Positions 27,414 through 36,676 of a DNA stretch of 64,000 nt are shown here, in pieces. Location: positions 1,302,001 to 1,366,000 of the forward strand of contig NZ_OBEL01000001.1 of the NCBI RefSeq assembly GCF_900215605.1, given 5' to 3'. Within the stretch, counting starts at the first letter, position 1. Each line of letters opens with the position of its first letter. The stretch comes from Cohaesibacter gelatinilyticus. GTDB lineage: Bacteria > Pseudomonadota > Alphaproteobacteria > Rhizobiales > Cohaesibacteraceae. Under the pieces are notes generated by a model. It saw only the letters and a list, made by a program, of their open reading frames with translations, was not told the DNA's origin and ran no database searches. The position numbers and the translations under genes are program-made.

Positions 27414-28460
27414 TCAAACAATCATCTGGAACAGGATACCCGAGGCAATGGCTCCAGTAACGCCAAGGCACAGATAGCTGGCAAAGACTGGCGGCCGAAC
27501 CAATGACCATACCGCCGTCATGGCAGGGATGGAGCTTACAGCACCGGCTACCATGAAGGACATTGCAGCCCCGCCTGTCATGCCTTGTTCCATCAGTCCA
27601 GCGAGCAATGGCGGTGCGACATAGCTATTAAGATAGGCTGGCATACCAACAAGTGCAGCGATGGCAATCGGCAGAATTCCTTCTCCACCGACCAGGCGTG
27701 CAATCAGTTCAGCAGGAACATAAGTCACCAACAAAGCTTCCAGAATATAGGCAAAGGCCAGCCATTTGATGAGGAAGAGCCCGTTGCTGATGAGTTCAGC
27801 CTTGAAAGCCTCACGTCGCTTTTGCTCATTCCAGAATTTCCAAACTGCCTTGCCAGTGAAGGGATCAGACCCACAGCCGCAAGAACTGCAGGAGCTTTGT
27901 TGTTTGAGCGGGGAAGTAAACGCACCAGCTTGCATAATCGCCCTTATGGCAAAACCACCAAACAATCCCAAAGCAATGGCTGCTATTGCTTTGCCAATTG
28001 CGAACTCCCATCCAAGCGCCCCTGCGGTAATCAGCAAGGTTGGTGGATCAATCAGCGGTGATGATAACCAGAATGCCATAACAGCAGAGAGGGGAGCCCC
28101 CAGAGCTAGAAGCCCGGCAATGAACGGAATGACCTCGCAAGAGCAGAAGGGAGCAAGGCCTCCAAACAAAGCTGCAAGAAAGATCATCCGCACCTCGCGC
28201 CCTTTGAAGGCTTCTGCAACCATGGCCTCGGCACCCGCTGCCTTTAGATAGGCAATCAGGAAGACCGCAAAAGCGATCAAAGGCGCAGTACTTGCAAAGG
28301 CTTTGAACGCAAAAGTGACAACAGGCCAGAAGTTATTGCTATCAAGGAGGGCAACAACGACCGGAATAACAACGACAAAACTCCAAGGCGAGGCGAGGGA
28401 TGTCATCAATCCCCGAAGCGAGAAGGATGGAGCAACAGCAGTTTTCCCAAGATCAGACAT
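27414..28460 (-). CDS. ArsP/DUF318-type permease
   Basis: A 348-residue permease of the DUF318/UPF0718 family (YraQ, ArsP), with about eight membrane segments. Typical family stretches are FGGLAPFCSCEVIPFIAGLLALGAPLSAVMAFWLSSPLIDPPTLLIT and GEGILPIAIAALVGMPAYLNSYVAPPLLAGLMEQGMTGGAAMSFMVAGAVSS. A cysteine cluster (CSSCGCGSDPF) lies in the central loop. ArsP members export trivalent organoarsenicals; others are uncharacterised. I set the start at the ATG at 28460, which overlaps the end of the arsR-like gene (GATGTCTGA), as for a coupled pair; the longer frame from 28511 overlaps that gene much more. Confidence 0.82.
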   Translation of the reverse strand: MSDLGKTAVAPSFSLRGLMTSLASPWSFVVVIPVVVALLDSNNFWPVVTFAFKAFASTAPLIAFAVFLIAYLKAAGAEAMVAEAFKGREVRMIFLAALFGGLAPFCSCEVIPFIAGLLALGAPLSAVMAFWLSSPLIDPPTLLITAGALGWEFAIGKAIAAIALGLFGGFAIRAIMQAGAFTSPLKQQSSCSSCGCGSDPFTGKAVWKFWNEQKRREAFKAELISNGLFLIKWLAFAYILEALLVTYVPAELIARLVGGEGILPIAIAALVGMPAYLNSYVAPPLLAGLMEQGMTGGAAMSFMVAGAVSSIPAMTAVWSLVRPPVFASYLCLGVTGAIASGILFQMIV

Positions 28461-28788
28461 CGTCTTTCTCCTTGATAACGGCGACCAACTGATCGGAGCA
28501 GCTATCAGCACAGCATTCCTTCAGAATATATGACGCCAAGGCCTCAAGCTGATCATAACTGGCCCTGGAGATGATTGATCGACCATGCCTTTCTTGTTCG
28601 ATCACACCTGCTCCTGAGAGGAATTTCAAATGATGAGCCAAGGTAGACGGGGCAATCCCGGTTCTCTCCTGGATATCACCGACGGTGAGACCTTCACGGC
28701 CAGCGCGCACGAGGCAATTCAAAACAGTCAGTCGGGCTTCAGAGCCCATTGCGGCAAACCCTTGTGCAGCTATCTCAACTTGCATCAC
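28453..28788 (-). CDS. ArsR/SmtB-family repressor with C-terminal Cys cluster
   Basis: A 111-residue ArsR-family winged-helix repressor: AAMGSEARLTVLNCLVRAGREGLTVGDIQERTGIAPSTLAHHLKFLSGAGVIEQERHGR. There is no CVC metal box in helix 5-type position. Instead a vicinal pair and a third Cys lie near the C-terminus (Cys92, Cys93, Cys97 in ECCADSC). This arrangement resembles the C-terminal As(III) site of Acidithiobacillus ferrooxidans ArsR. The overlap with the permease start suggests a self-regulated metalloid-response pair. The specific inducer is inferred. Confidence 0.88.
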   Translation of the reverse strand: MMQVEIAAQGFAAMGSEARLTVLNCLVRAGREGLTVGDIQERTGIAPSTLAHHLKFLSGAGVIEQERHGRSIISRASYDQLEALASYILKECCADSCSDQLVAVIKEKDDV

Positions 28789-29120
28789 GTTTACTCCAAG
28801 ATTTAATTAATTCTATAAAACTAGTTTATTAGTTATTTTGTCTTTGTCAAGACTGAGCAGGTATGGACGCATCATGAGGCCAGACTTGACGCTCTCAGAT
28901 CAAATTAACCTTACGTAAATATGATTTATTTTCTCAAGAAATAAATTAAGCTGCGAATTCACCCAAAAACAGGCACGTGTGGCTAAGTATTCAATGCTAC
29001 GTACAATATAATAACCTGAATTTCAGGTGCTTGTTTGCTTGCCTTGTGCACATAAATCGAACATGAACCCGATTTAATTTGATCAACAAAAATCATTAAA
29101 ATTCAAGTAGATGATCAATT

Positions 29121-29134
29121 TTGATTTAGATCAT
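29121..29134 (+). promoter_or_regulatory. FNR-like site 1 upstream of napF
   Basis: TTGATTTAGATCAT matches the FNR consensus TTGATnnnnATCAA except the last base. Centre at 29127.5, about 98 bases before the napF start. It abuts site 2 directly, one and a third helical turns centre to centre. Confidence 0.65.
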
Positions 29135-29148
29135 TTGACGATAGTCAA
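29135..29148 (+). promoter_or_regulatory. FNR/NNR-type site 2 upstream of napF
   Basis: TTGACGATAGTCAA is a perfect 5-4-5 dyad, TTGAC..GTCAA, typical of the NNR/DNR branch of the CRP-FNR family that responds to low oxygen or nitric oxide. Centre at 29141.5. A class II promoter would place the transcript start near 29183, about 43 bases before the napF ATG. Confidence 0.75.
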
Positions 29149-29225
29149 GTGCTTTTTCCCCATTCAATACTTACGCTTCTTTTTGAGAAAAGTCTGACTC
29201 ACTTTTCTCCATTTACGGAAGGACT

Positions 29226-29816
29226 ATGGACGTGGACCGGCGTGCATTCTTATCTGGTGGGCAAGGGGGCAATGCCCCAATCCGGCCCCCCTATGCTAAA
29301 TTGGAAGAGATGGCATTTTTCGATGCCTGCACCGCTTGTGGTGATTGCATTGAAGCCTGTCCAGAGGATCTGCTTGTTGCGGGATATCAGGGACGTCCAG
29401 AAGTCGATTTTACCAATTCCTTTTGCACCTTCTGCGGCGCATGTGCCCATTCCTGCTCCCACGGGCTACTGGTCGCTCCAACGCAGGATGACGCTCCTTC
29501 CCAGAGCCATGCCTGGCCGCTGAAGGTGCATGTTACATCACAATGCCTGGAGGCGAGGGCGGTTGCATGTCGTGCATGCGAAAGCTCTTGCGGATATGGC
29601 GCCATGCGTTTTCGTCCGCAGCTGGGTGGTAGCACCGCCCTGATCATCGACGCAGATCACTGCACTGGTTGCGGCGAATGCCTCTCCACCTGTCCGGTGC
29701 AGGCATTGACCATTCAGGCTGATCCAAAGCCTAAGGATCAGCTTGCTTCAACTATCACACCATCAACCTCCAATACCTCGCAACCTGACCAACCACAAAA
29801 GGAGTGCCCGCTATGA
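29226..29816 (+). CDS. napF: NapF, ferredoxin-type accessory protein of periplasmic nitrate reductase
   Basis: A 196-residue cytoplasmic ferredoxin that assists maturation of NapA. Four cysteine clusters are seen: CTACGDCIEACP, CTFCGACAHSC, a third built from CLEARAVACRACESSC, and CTGCGECLSTCP. The N-terminal MDVDRRAFLSGG is typical of NapF and resembles a non-exported twin-arginine-like stretch. Start supported by GGAAGG five bases upstream. It is the first gene of napFDAGHBC; its stop overlaps the napD start (CTATGATG). Confidence 0.93.
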   Translation: MDVDRRAFLSGGQGGNAPIRPPYAKLEEMAFFDACTACGDCIEACPEDLLVAGYQGRPEVDFTNSFCTFCGACAHSCSHGLLVAPTQDDAPSQSHAWPLKVHVTSQCLEARAVACRACESSCGYGAMRFRPQLGGSTALIIDADHCTGCGECLSTCPVQALTIQADPKPKDQLASTITPSTSNTSQPDQPQKECPL

Positions 29817-30088
29817 TGAATGTCTGCGGTGTACTTGTTCATGCACGACCTGACCGAGTGAACTCGGTGGAGGCCATGCTGGCAGAAATTCCCGGTGTTG
29901 AGACCCATGGGCAATCTGACAATGCCCGCCTTGTGGTCACCATCGAGGATACCGAAACAATGAGTGCTATGGATGCCATGTCCGCTGTTAACCGGACTGA
30001 TGGCGTCGTCGCCACAGCGCTCGTTTATCACGAAATGGAACCTGATCTTGATGCGCAAACAAGCGCAACGGAGGAAAAGCCATGCTAA
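29813..30088 (+). CDS. napD: NapD, chaperone for the NapA Tat signal
   Basis: A 91-residue NapD. The family has a ferredoxin-like fold, binds the Tat signal peptide of NapA and delays export until the cofactor is inserted. Seen: [45 protein letters not shown] chose the ATG at 29813 because AAGGAG stands eight bases upstream and it overlaps the napF stop. The 3' end overlaps the napA start by several bases, indicating coupled translation. Confidence 0.92.
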   Translation: MMNVCGVLVHARPDRVNSVEAMLAEIPGVETHGQSDNARLVVTIEDTETMSAMDAMSAVNRTDGVVATALVYHEMEPDLDAQTSATEEKPC

Positions 30089-32580
30089 AGCAGAACAGGC
30101 GCGACTTCATGAAGGCAAGTGCAGTGACTGCCACTGCAGCGGCCGCCGGGGTATCAATGGTCCCCGACGCCGCCAAAGCTGCTAGCCGCAACGACATCCG
30201 CTGGGATAAAGGCGTATGTCGTTTTTGCGGTACCGGCTGCGGTGTACTTGTCGGCACAAAAAATGGCCGAGTAGTGGCCACACAGGGCGATCCTGATGCA
30301 CCAGTCAACAAAGGACTGAACTGCATCAAGGGCTACTTTCTGTCCAAAATCATGTATGGACAGGACCGTGTGACCCAACCATTGCTCCGCATGACCAATG
30401 GCGAGTTTGACAAGAACGGCGAATTCACTCCGGTTTCATGGGATGACGCCTTCACTATCATGGCTGAGAAATGGAAAGCAGCCATGAAGGACAAAGGCCC
30501 GAAGGGCGTTTCCATGTTCGGCTCTGGTCAATGGACCGTTTGGGAAGGCTATGCAGCGGCCAAGTTCATGAAAGCCGGCCTTCTGTCCAACAATATTGAC
30601 CCCAACGCCCGTCACTGCATGGCTTCTGCAGTGGCTGGCTTTATGCGCGCATTCGGCATCGACGAACCAATGGGTTGCTATGACGACCTTGAGCATGGCG
30701 AAAACTTCGTGCTCTGGGGTGCCAATATGGCAGAGATGCACCCAATCCTCTGGTCTCGTCTCACCGATACGGCATTGACCAAGAAGGGGTCCGAAGTTCA
30801 CGTGCTGTCAACCTTCGAGCATCGCTGTTTCGATCTGGCTGACAATGGCATGATCTTTGCGCCACAAACGGATTTGGCGATCCTGAACTTCATCTGCAAC
30901 TACATCATCCAGAACGACAAGGTGAACTGGGAGTTCGTGAACGCTCACACCACCTTCAACCGTACTCAGGAAGATATTGGTTACGGCCTGCGCCCAACTC
31001 ATGAGCTGGAAAAGAAAGCCAAATTCCCAGCCCATGAAGGCAAGCACGGAAAAGTCAGCGGCATTGATTTTGAAGAGTTCAAGAAACTCGTCGAGCCATA
31101 TACCGTTGAATATACTTCCGAATTGTCCGGTGTGCCGGTCGACAAACTGATCAAACTTGCCGAGCTTTATGCTGATCCAACCCGCAAAGTGGTTTCCTAC
31201 TGGACCATGGGCTTCAACCAGCATACACGCGGCACTTGGGTCAACGGCCTGATGTATAACGTGCATCTGTTGGTCGGCAAGATCTCTGAGCCTGGCAATG
31301 GTCCATTCTCTCTGACTGGTCAGCCATCCGCTTGTGGTACTGCTCGTGAGGTTGGCACCTTCGCACACCGTCTGCCCGCAGATATGGTTGTCATGAAGGA
31401 AGCACACCGCAAATTTGCCGAGAAGAAATGGGGCATCCCTGAAGGGATCATTCCCGGCAAGCCTGGTGCTCACGCAGTTCTTCAGCATCGTCTTCTGAAA
31501 GACGGCAAGATCAACTGCCACTGGGTACAGTGCACCAATAACATGCAAGCCGCTCCGAATATGAATGAGGAAGGCTTCCCAGGCTATCGTAACCCCGACA
31601 ACTTCATTGTTGTTTCCGATCCGTATCCAACTGTCACGGCGACAGCAGCAGACTTGATCCTGCCAACCGCTATGTGGATGGAGAAGGAAGGGGCATACGG
31701 TAACGCTGAGCGCCGCACCCAGTTCTGGCGTCAACAGGTCAATGCGCCGGGTGAAGCACGCTCTGATGTTTGGCAGGTTGTCGAATTCTCCAAATATTTC
31801 AAAACAGACGAAGTCTGGCCTGCTGAAATTCTGGAGAAAAATCCTAAATTCAAAGGCAAGACCCTCTTCGAGGTCCTCTTCGCCAACGGCACAGTTGATA
31901 AATATCCTCTGTCCGAAATTCAGGAAGGTTTCGAGAACCAAGAGTCCAAGCACTTTGGTTTCTATCTGCAAAAAGGTCTGTTCGAAGAATATGCAGGCTT
32001 TGGCCGTGGCAAAGCCCACGATCTCGCAGACTTCGATCAATATCACAACTCACGCGGTCTGCGTTGGCCTGTGATCGACAACAAGGAAACCTTGTGGCGC
32101 TTCCGTGAGGGCTATGACCCATATGTGAAAGAAGGCGAAGGCGTAAGCTTCTATGGTCGTCCAGACAAGAAGGCACGCATCATCTTTGCACCATATGAGC
32201 CACCTGCAGAGAGCCCTGACAAGGACTTCGATCTGTGGCTGATCACCGGTCGTGTGCTTGAGCATTGGCATTCAGGCTCCATGACCCGTCGCGTACCGGA
32301 ACTGCACCGTGCATTCCCGAACGCTGTGGTTTACATGCATCCTGATGATGCCAAAGAACGCGGCCTTCGTCGTGGTCAAACCATAAAGATCTCAAGCCGT
32401 CGTGGTGAAGTGATCAGTCGTGTGGAAACACGCGGCCGTAACAAACCACCAAAAGGCGCGGTCTACATGCCTTGGTTTGACGCAAAGCAACTGACCAACA
32501 AACTGACATTGGATGCAACTTGTCCAATTTCCAAAGAAACAGACTTCAAGAAGTGCGCCTGTAAGGTCGAAACTGCTTGA
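30082..32580 (+). CDS. napA: Periplasmic nitrate reductase catalytic subunit NapA
   Basis: An 832-residue Mo-bis-MGD enzyme reducing nitrate to nitrite in the periplasm. It carries a Tat signal ([11 protein letters not shown]) cleaved near AKAA. The [4Fe-4S] ligands are Cys46, Cys49, Cys53 and Cys81. The molybdenum-ligand cysteine is Cys179 in [10 protein letters not shown]. The C-terminal molybdopterin-binding barrel includes [22 protein letters not shown]. Length is the family norm. It overlaps napD at the 5' end; napG follows after 78 bases. Electrons should arrive via NapC and NapB, or NapH and NapG. Confidence 0.97.
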   Translation: MLKQNRRDFMKASAVTATAAAAGVSMVPDAAKAASRNDIRWDKGVCRFCGTGCGVLVGTKNGRVVATQGDPDAPVNKGLNCIKGYFLSKIMYGQDRVTQPLLRMTNGEFDKNGEFTPVSWDDAFTIMAEKWKAAMKDKGPKGVSMFGSGQWTVWEGYAAAKFMKAGLLSNNIDPNARHCMASAVAGFMRAFGIDEPMGCYDDLEHGENFVLWGANMAEMHPILWSRLTDTALTKKGSEVHVLSTFEHRCFDLADNGMIFAPQTDLAILNFICNYIIQNDKVNWEFVNAHTTFNRTQEDIGYGLRPTHELEKKAKFPAHEGKHGKVSGIDFEEFKKLVEPYTVEYTSELSGVPVDKLIKLAELYADPTRKVVSYWTMGFNQHTRGTWVNGLMYNVHLLVGKISEPGNGPFSLTGQPSACGTAREVGTFAHRLPADMVVMKEAHRKFAEKKWGIPEGIIPGKPGAHAVLQHRLLKDGKINCHWVQCTNNMQAAPNMNEEGFPGYRNPDNFIVVSDPYPTVTATAADLILPTAMWMEKEGAYGNAERRTQFWRQQVNAPGEARSDVWQVVEFSKYFKTDEVWPAEILEKNPKFKGKTLFEVLFANGTVDKYPLSEIQEGFENQESKHFGFYLQKGLFEEYAGFGRGKAHDLADFDQYHNSRGLRWPVIDNKETLWRFREGYDPYVKEGEGVSFYGRPDKKARIIFAPYEPPAESPDKDFDLWLITGRVLEHWHSGSMTRRVPELHRAFPNAVVYMHPDDAKERGLRRGQTIKISSRRGEVISRVETRGRNKPPKGAVYMPWFDAKQLTNKLTLDATCPISKETDFKKCACKVETA

Positions 32581-32658
32581 TATCTCCGTGAAACCGTCGG
32601 GGTGGCAATGACGCAACCCCGACATCCAAATCCTGGAAACCCTAACGGGCATTAGACA

Positions 32659-33420
32659 ATGACTGCGCAAAGTAAAACAGCAAAATCACGGCGGGATATC
32701 CTCGTTGATGGCGCGCGCGCAGCTTGCGGTGTAGCGGCAGCCATGTTTGGCCTGACCGTTTTCTCCCGTCAATCTGCGGCACTGCCCAGCACAGCCTTGC
32801 GTCCCCCCGGAGCGTTGGCTGAGGCTGATTTTGTTAGCGCCTGCATTCGTTGCGGGCTTTGTGTCCGGGATTGTCCATATGATATTCTCGCCCTGGCTGA
32901 CCTGGGCGAGGGGCCTGCACATGGCACACCATTTTTCATCGCACGCACCGGTCCTTGTGAGTTGTGCGACGATATCCCATGTGTTGCAGCCTGTCCGACC
33001 GGAGCGTTGGATCGCGCTCTGACGGATATTACACAATCAAAAATGGGGGTTGCGGTTCTCCTTGGACGGGAAAGCTGCCTCAATCTCCAAGGTCTGAGAT
33101 GTGATGTCTGCTATCGCGTCTGTCCGCTGATTGACGAAGCGATCACTCTGGATCGCCGACACAATGAGCGCACAGGCAAACATGCCATTCTGGAACCCAT
33201 CGTTCATATCGATAAATGCACAGGTTGTGGCATTTGCGAAAAGGCTTGTGTTCTGGAAGAAGCCGCCATCAAGGTTCTGCCAACCCGGCTTGCCGGTGGC
33301 ACCCATGATAGTCACTATCAATTCGGTTGGGAAGCCAAGGAAGAGGCAGGGGGCGAGCTCGTTCCAGGTCTCATCGATCTTCCTGATCGCGGCCCGGTTT
33401 TGCCAGGAGGTGGATCATGA
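32659..33420 (+). CDS. napG: NapG, periplasmic ferredoxin-type quinol oxidase component
   Basis: A 253-residue Tat-exported ferredoxin (SRRDILVDGARAACGVAAAMFG). Cysteine clusters: CIRCGLCVRDCP, CELCDDIPCVAACP, CLNLQGLRCDVCYRVCP and CTGCGICEKACV, making four [4Fe-4S] sites. With NapH it forms a membrane-bound quinol dehydrogenase feeding NapC-NapB-NapA. The stop overlaps the napH start by four bases (ATGA at 33417-33420). Confidence 0.93.
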   Translation: MTAQSKTAKSRRDILVDGARAACGVAAAMFGLTVFSRQSAALPSTALRPPGALAEADFVSACIRCGLCVRDCPYDILALADLGEGPAHGTPFFIARTGPCELCDDIPCVAACPTGALDRALTDITQSKMGVAVLLGRESCLNLQGLRCDVCYRVCPLIDEAITLDRRHNERTGKHAILEPIVHIDKCTGCGICEKACVLEEAAIKVLPTRLAGGTHDSHYQFGWEAKEEAGGELVPGLIDLPDRGPVLPGGGS

Positions 33421-34328
33421 AAATGAGCCTTACCCCGGGCAAACGTGCCTTTGAATTGCATGGCTTCTGGTTTGCAAATCGCTACCTGATTGCCCGCCGT
33501 CTGACACAGGTCTTCTTCATAGCTCTGTTCCTGACAGGTCCCTGGTTTGGAATTTGGATCGCAGAAGGAAATCTGGCCTCCAGCTGGACGCTCGATTTCC
33601 TGCCTCTGACTGATCCCCTGATCCTCATTCAGGGCCTGCTGGCTGGCAATTGGCCGGAACTGGTCGCCATTGTTGGCGCACTCATCGTAACAATTGCCTA
33701 TCTGCTGGTTGGTGGTCGGGCCTATTGCGCATGGGTTTGCCCCATCAATCCGATCACCGATCTGGCTGCCTTGTTGCGACGCAAGCTTGACATCAAGAAA
33801 GGCTGGACGCCGAAACGCAACTTGCGGCTCTATGTTCTGGCTGGCATCCTGATCACCACTCTGATCTCGGGAACGCTTGTATGGGAGCTGATCAATCCGA
33901 TCACCTCACTGCATCGTGCAATCCTGTTCGGCACCTTTGTTGGTGCCATGGCAAGTCTTGCCATCTTCCTGTTCGATCTCTTCACCGCACAACATGGTTG
34001 GTGTGGCCATCTGTGCCCCGTCGGCGCCTTTTACGGGCTCCTTGGTGAGGGATCGATTCTCCGTGTATCCGCTGTAGCACGTGATCGCTGCGACGACTGC
34101 ATGGATTGCTTCGCGATTTGTCCGGAACCACAAGTGATCGCTCCAGCCCTCCGAGGGGAGAGGACCGGCACCGGACCACTAATTCTATCGGGAGACTGCA
34201 TCAATTGCGGGCGTTGTCTCGACGTCTGTTCCGAGAATGTTTTCCGTTTCACTCATCGTTTTGATCAACGGCTACAAGGCGCTTCCCTGCCGGAAGATGC
34301 CGGACAGCTATGCCAAAAAGGAGGCTGA
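33417..34328 (+). CDS. napH: NapH, membrane ferredoxin-type quinol dehydrogenase
   Basis: A 303-residue inner-membrane protein with four membrane segments, two CxxxCP loops typical of the NapH/NosR/CcoG group (CAWVCPINP, CGHLCPVGAF) and two C-terminal [4Fe-4S] motifs (CDDCMDCFAICP, CINCGRCLDVC). Partner of NapG in quinol oxidation. The 3' end nearly touches napB, whose ribosome binding site AAGGAGG lies inside the last codons of napH. Confidence 0.93.
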   Translation: MKMSLTPGKRAFELHGFWFANRYLIARRLTQVFFIALFLTGPWFGIWIAEGNLASSWTLDFLPLTDPLILIQGLLAGNWPELVAIVGALIVTIAYLLVGGRAYCAWVCPINPITDLAALLRRKLDIKKGWTPKRNLRLYVLAGILITTLISGTLVWELINPITSLHRAILFGTFVGAMASLAIFLFDLFTAQHGWCGHLCPVGAFYGLLGEGSILRVSAVARDRCDDCMDCFAICPEPQVIAPALRGERTGTGPLILSGDCINCGRCLDVCSENVFRFTHRFDQRLQGASLPEDAGQLCQKGG

Positions 34329-34330
34329 CA

Positions 34331-34798
34331 ATGGCGAGGATCTCTATGATCGGACTCACCCTTGCAGGTGTATTGGCAGCAACTACCGTCTTCGCTCCCA
34401 GTGTGTTCGCGCAAGGGACCGTAAAATCCCTTCGCGGGGAAACCCAGATCGACGAAGCAGGAACCGCACCGCTCGTCAACAAACAATCCAAGCCAGCCAA
34501 TGGTTTTGGACGCGCTTATCGCCAGCAACCGCCGCTCATCCCGCACCGGGTTGAGGGCTACCAGGTGAATAAGAGCTTCAACAAATGCCTGAGCTGTCAC
34601 TCATGGCCTCAGAATGTGCAATATGATGCACCCAAAGTCTCTGAGACCCATTATGACAGCCGCGGCAAGGAAACGGACGATGTGGCCGCAAGCCGCTGGT
34701 TCTGCACCCAGTGTCACGTTCCTCAGGCCGATGCACCCGAGCTGGTTCCAAACGCCTTTAAAAACGCGCGTGAACTGGACGGCGCATTCGCCAATTAA
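34331..34798 (+). CDS. napB: NapB, dihaem cytochrome c subunit
   Basis: A 155-residue periplasmic dihaem cytochrome and direct electron donor of NapA. After a Sec signal peptide (MIGLTLAGVLAATTVFAPSVFA) it shows two haem motifs, CLSCH and CTQCH, with the family stretches PPLIPHRVEGYQVNKSFNKC and ETHYDSRG. The ATG at 34331 has AAGGAGG seven bases upstream and is preferred over the frame's first ATG at 34310. napC follows after 21 bases. Confidence 0.94.
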   Translation: MARISMIGLTLAGVLAATTVFAPSVFAQGTVKSLRGETQIDEAGTAPLVNKQSKPANGFGRAYRQQPPLIPHRVEGYQVNKSFNKCLSCHSWPQNVQYDAPKVSETHYDSRGKETDDVAASRWFCTQCHVPQADAPELVPNAFKNARELDGAFAN

Positions 34799-34819
34799 TG
34801 GAATGCCGGAGGTAAGACA

Positions 34820-35467
34820 ATGACCGAACAAGACAAGAAAGGCGGGCTCCTGTCCTTCTTAACAAAGCCTGCGGTGTCCATCGCCGCAGGAACCCTGCTG
34901 GTTGTCGGTTTCATCGTCGGCATCCTGTTCTGGGGCGGTTTCAACTGGTCCATGGAAATGACGAATAACGAAGAATTCTGCATTTCCTGCCATGAGATGG
35001 AAGCGAATGTGTACGAGGAATATCGCGACACCATTCACTATGCCAACCGCACCGGTGTACGGGCAACCTGTCCTGACTGCCATGTTCCAAAAGAATGGAA
35101 TCATAAGGTCGTTCGCAAGATCAAGGCGTCCAAAGAGCTCTACTACCACTTTACTGGTGAACTGGATACCAAGGAGAAGTTTGAAGGCAAGCGCCTTGAG
35201 CTGGCGACCAATGTTTGGGAGGCCATGAAGACAACTGATAGCCGCGAATGCCGTAACTGTCACGACTTCGGCTCCATGGATCTGTCTGTACAGGAAAACC
35301 GGGCATCCGACTTGCACCAGAAAGCATTGCAAGCTGGCGGCACCTGCATCGATTGCCATAAAGGCATCGCGCATAAATTGCCTGCAGGCTCAGATGAAGC
35401 CATGGCAAAGCTTTACAAGCAGCTGGGTAAACCACTACCTCATGAAGCTGGTTACTTCAAAGAATAG
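34820..35467 (+). CDS. napC: NapC, tetrahaem membrane-anchored cytochrome c
   Basis: A 215-residue NapC/NirT cytochrome. One N-terminal membrane anchor (AVSIAAGTLLVVGFIVGILFWGGF) is followed by four CxxCH motifs: CISCH, CPDCH, CRNCH and CIDCH. It oxidises quinol and passes electrons to NapB. Last gene of the operon; a strong terminator follows 32 bases later. The order napFDAGHBC matches gamma-proteobacterial operons and some magnetotactic alphaproteobacteria, not the napEDABC order of Paracoccus or Rhodobacter. Confidence 0.95.
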   Translation: MTEQDKKGGLLSFLTKPAVSIAAGTLLVVGFIVGILFWGGFNWSMEMTNNEEFCISCHEMEANVYEEYRDTIHYANRTGVRATCPDCHVPKEWNHKVVRKIKASKELYYHFTGELDTKEKFEGKRLELATNVWEAMKTTDSRECRNCHDFGSMDLSVQENRASDLHQKALQAGGTCIDCHKGIAHKLPAGSDEAMAKLYKQLGKPLPHEAGYFKE

Positions 35468-35498
35468 TGAATGTAACCAATTCATCCAAGACATACAG

Positions 35499-35528
35499 AA
35501 ACGGCCCGAATTGTCGGGCCGTTTCTGC
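35499..35528 (+). terminator. Rho-independent terminator of the nap operon
   Basis: An 11-bp perfect stem AAACGGCCCGA (35499-35509) with TCGGGCCGTTT (35514-35524) and a 4-base loop ATTG. The T tract is short in the plus direction. The convergent DUF1499 gene ends at 35556, so the stem may serve both. Confidence 0.88.
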
Positions 35529-35555
35529 GTCAGATTGCCAAATCTTATATGTAAC

Positions 35556-36002
35556 CTATCGGGAATAGATCTTCGCAATGGCCTCATAGCGTTGTCGATT
35601 CAATCCCTTATCAGAATAACCAACACGCGACGCCGAGCGAAAATGTATGAGGCTTGTTTCTTCATCAAAAAAGAATTCGACATCATCGCGATAACGCATC
35701 AAGGGCGTCACTGCGACCACATGAATATAGGTCTCATTTTCTTTCTGGATGAAGAAACGATCCATATCATCAAGGATGGCTTTGACGCGCTCCATGCTTG
35801 CTTGCAAATCACCTTTGAAGGGAAGGGGAGCAACGAACCGCGCCTCTTCATCTGTCTGAGATGAGACTGCATTGGGTGTTTTGGGAAGATCGGCCAGTTT
35901 CTTTTCTTTGATACCAAGTCCAACCGGATCACTGAGGTTGAAATAGGTCATCACGCCAAACAAAATTATGGCAATCATCAAAAGGATCGATAGAAATTGC
36001 AC
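35556..36002 (-). CDS. DUF1499 family protein
   Basis: A 148-residue protein with one N-terminal membrane helix (FLSILLMIAIILFGVMTYF) and a DUF1499 domain. The latter is recognised from the C-terminal block EFFFDEETSLIHFRSASRVGYSDKGLNRQRYEAI. Function of the family is unknown. It is the last of three minus-strand genes with a cytochrome b561 and a cytochrome c-556, which suggests a common unit. Confidence 0.82.
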   Translation of the reverse strand: MQFLSILLMIAIILFGVMTYFNLSDPVGLGIKEKKLADLPKTPNAVSSQTDEEARFVAPLPFKGDLQASMERVKAILDDMDRFFIQKENETYIHVVAVTPLMRYRDDVEFFFDEETSLIHFRSASRVGYSDKGLNRQRYEAIAKIYSR

Positions 36003-36035
36003 GGGCTTATGTCCTGTTTGCGAGCGGGCTTGGCC

Positions 36036-36653
36036 TTATTCGGAGTGCGAGGAGGGGACTTCCTTGACCTCTTTCCAGCCGGTAATCATGGCAGTGATCA
36101 GGTCTTCGCGTTTCCAGTATTTGTAGAACAAAACAGCAAATAGATGCAATCCAACAAGCACCGCAAGAATGTTCGCCAACAAATGATGCCACTGGGTTGC
36201 CAATCTGACACCTGCACTATCCAGCATGGAAGCCAACGGACCGACATTCACATAATCATCGGCATCTACAAACAGGCCTGTGCCTGCTTGTGCAAGCACA
36301 ATCAGTAACAGGGCCCATGCAGCGAGCGACCCGACGGGATTATGCCCAGGCCAATAACTTGGCTTTCTTTGGAACATATCACGTCCATATCCAACGATGG
36401 TGCGAGGTCCATGTATCATATGAGAGAAGCGAGCAGGGGAAGGACCGAACAGTCCCCAAATAAGTCGAAAAGCCAAAAGGCCAAGGGCTGCATATCCAAA
36501 ATAGAAATGCAGTGTCATGATATCTGGACCAAAACGGCCCAGACACCAAGCGGATACAACACAAATAGCCAGCGCCCAATGGAATATCCGCAAGGCGGGA
36601 TCCCATAACTTGACGAGTTTGGTAGTCGGGTTGGGATATTTATCCTGTTTCAT
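36036..36653 (-). CDS. Cytochrome b561-type membrane protein
   Basis: A 205-residue prokaryotic cytochrome b561 / Ni-Fe-hydrogenase b-type protein with four membrane segments. Likely haem-ligand histidines occur in LRIFHWALAICVVSAW, LHFYFGYAALGLLAFRLIWGLFG and WHHLLANILAVLVGLHLFAVLFYKYW. It lies 23 bases downstream of the cytochrome c-556 gene on the same strand. In many proteobacteria these two proteins are paired as an electron-transfer couple between the quinone pool and periplasmic acceptors. The acceptor is unknown here. Confidence 0.88.
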   Translation of the reverse strand: MKQDKYPNPTTKLVKLWDPALRIFHWALAICVVSAWCLGRFGPDIMTLHFYFGYAALGLLAFRLIWGLFGPSPARFSHMIHGPRTIVGYGRDMFQRKPSYWPGHNPVGSLAAWALLLIVLAQAGTGLFVDADDYVNVGPLASMLDSAGVRLATQWHHLLANILAVLVGLHLFAVLFYKYWKREDLITAMITGWKEVKEVPSSHSE

Positions 36654-36676
36654 ACAATGAAATCCGGTTGAGGGAT

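Larger units (their letters stand above)
28789..29225. promoter_or_regulatory. Divergent intergenic region between the arsR-like gene and napF
   Basis: 437 bases, strongly AT-rich, without a credible gene. Near the arsR-like start a 10-bp palindrome AAACTAGTTT (28818-28827) inside an AT-rich tract is a candidate ArsR operator. The right side holds TTGATCAA near 29083, two adjoining FNR-like dyads (29121-29148) and the napF ribosome binding site GGAAGG at 29217-29222. Confidence 0.6.

Noticed and set aside
29149-29523. Open frame overlapping napF in another frame
   Set aside because: It overlaps napF, which has four ferredoxin cysteine motifs and a good ribosome binding site; the other frame has no recognisable content.
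30808-32046. Long antisense open frame (412 codons) within napA
   Set aside because: Antisense shadow of a strongly conserved molybdoenzyme gene; no start signal, and composition follows napA codon bias.
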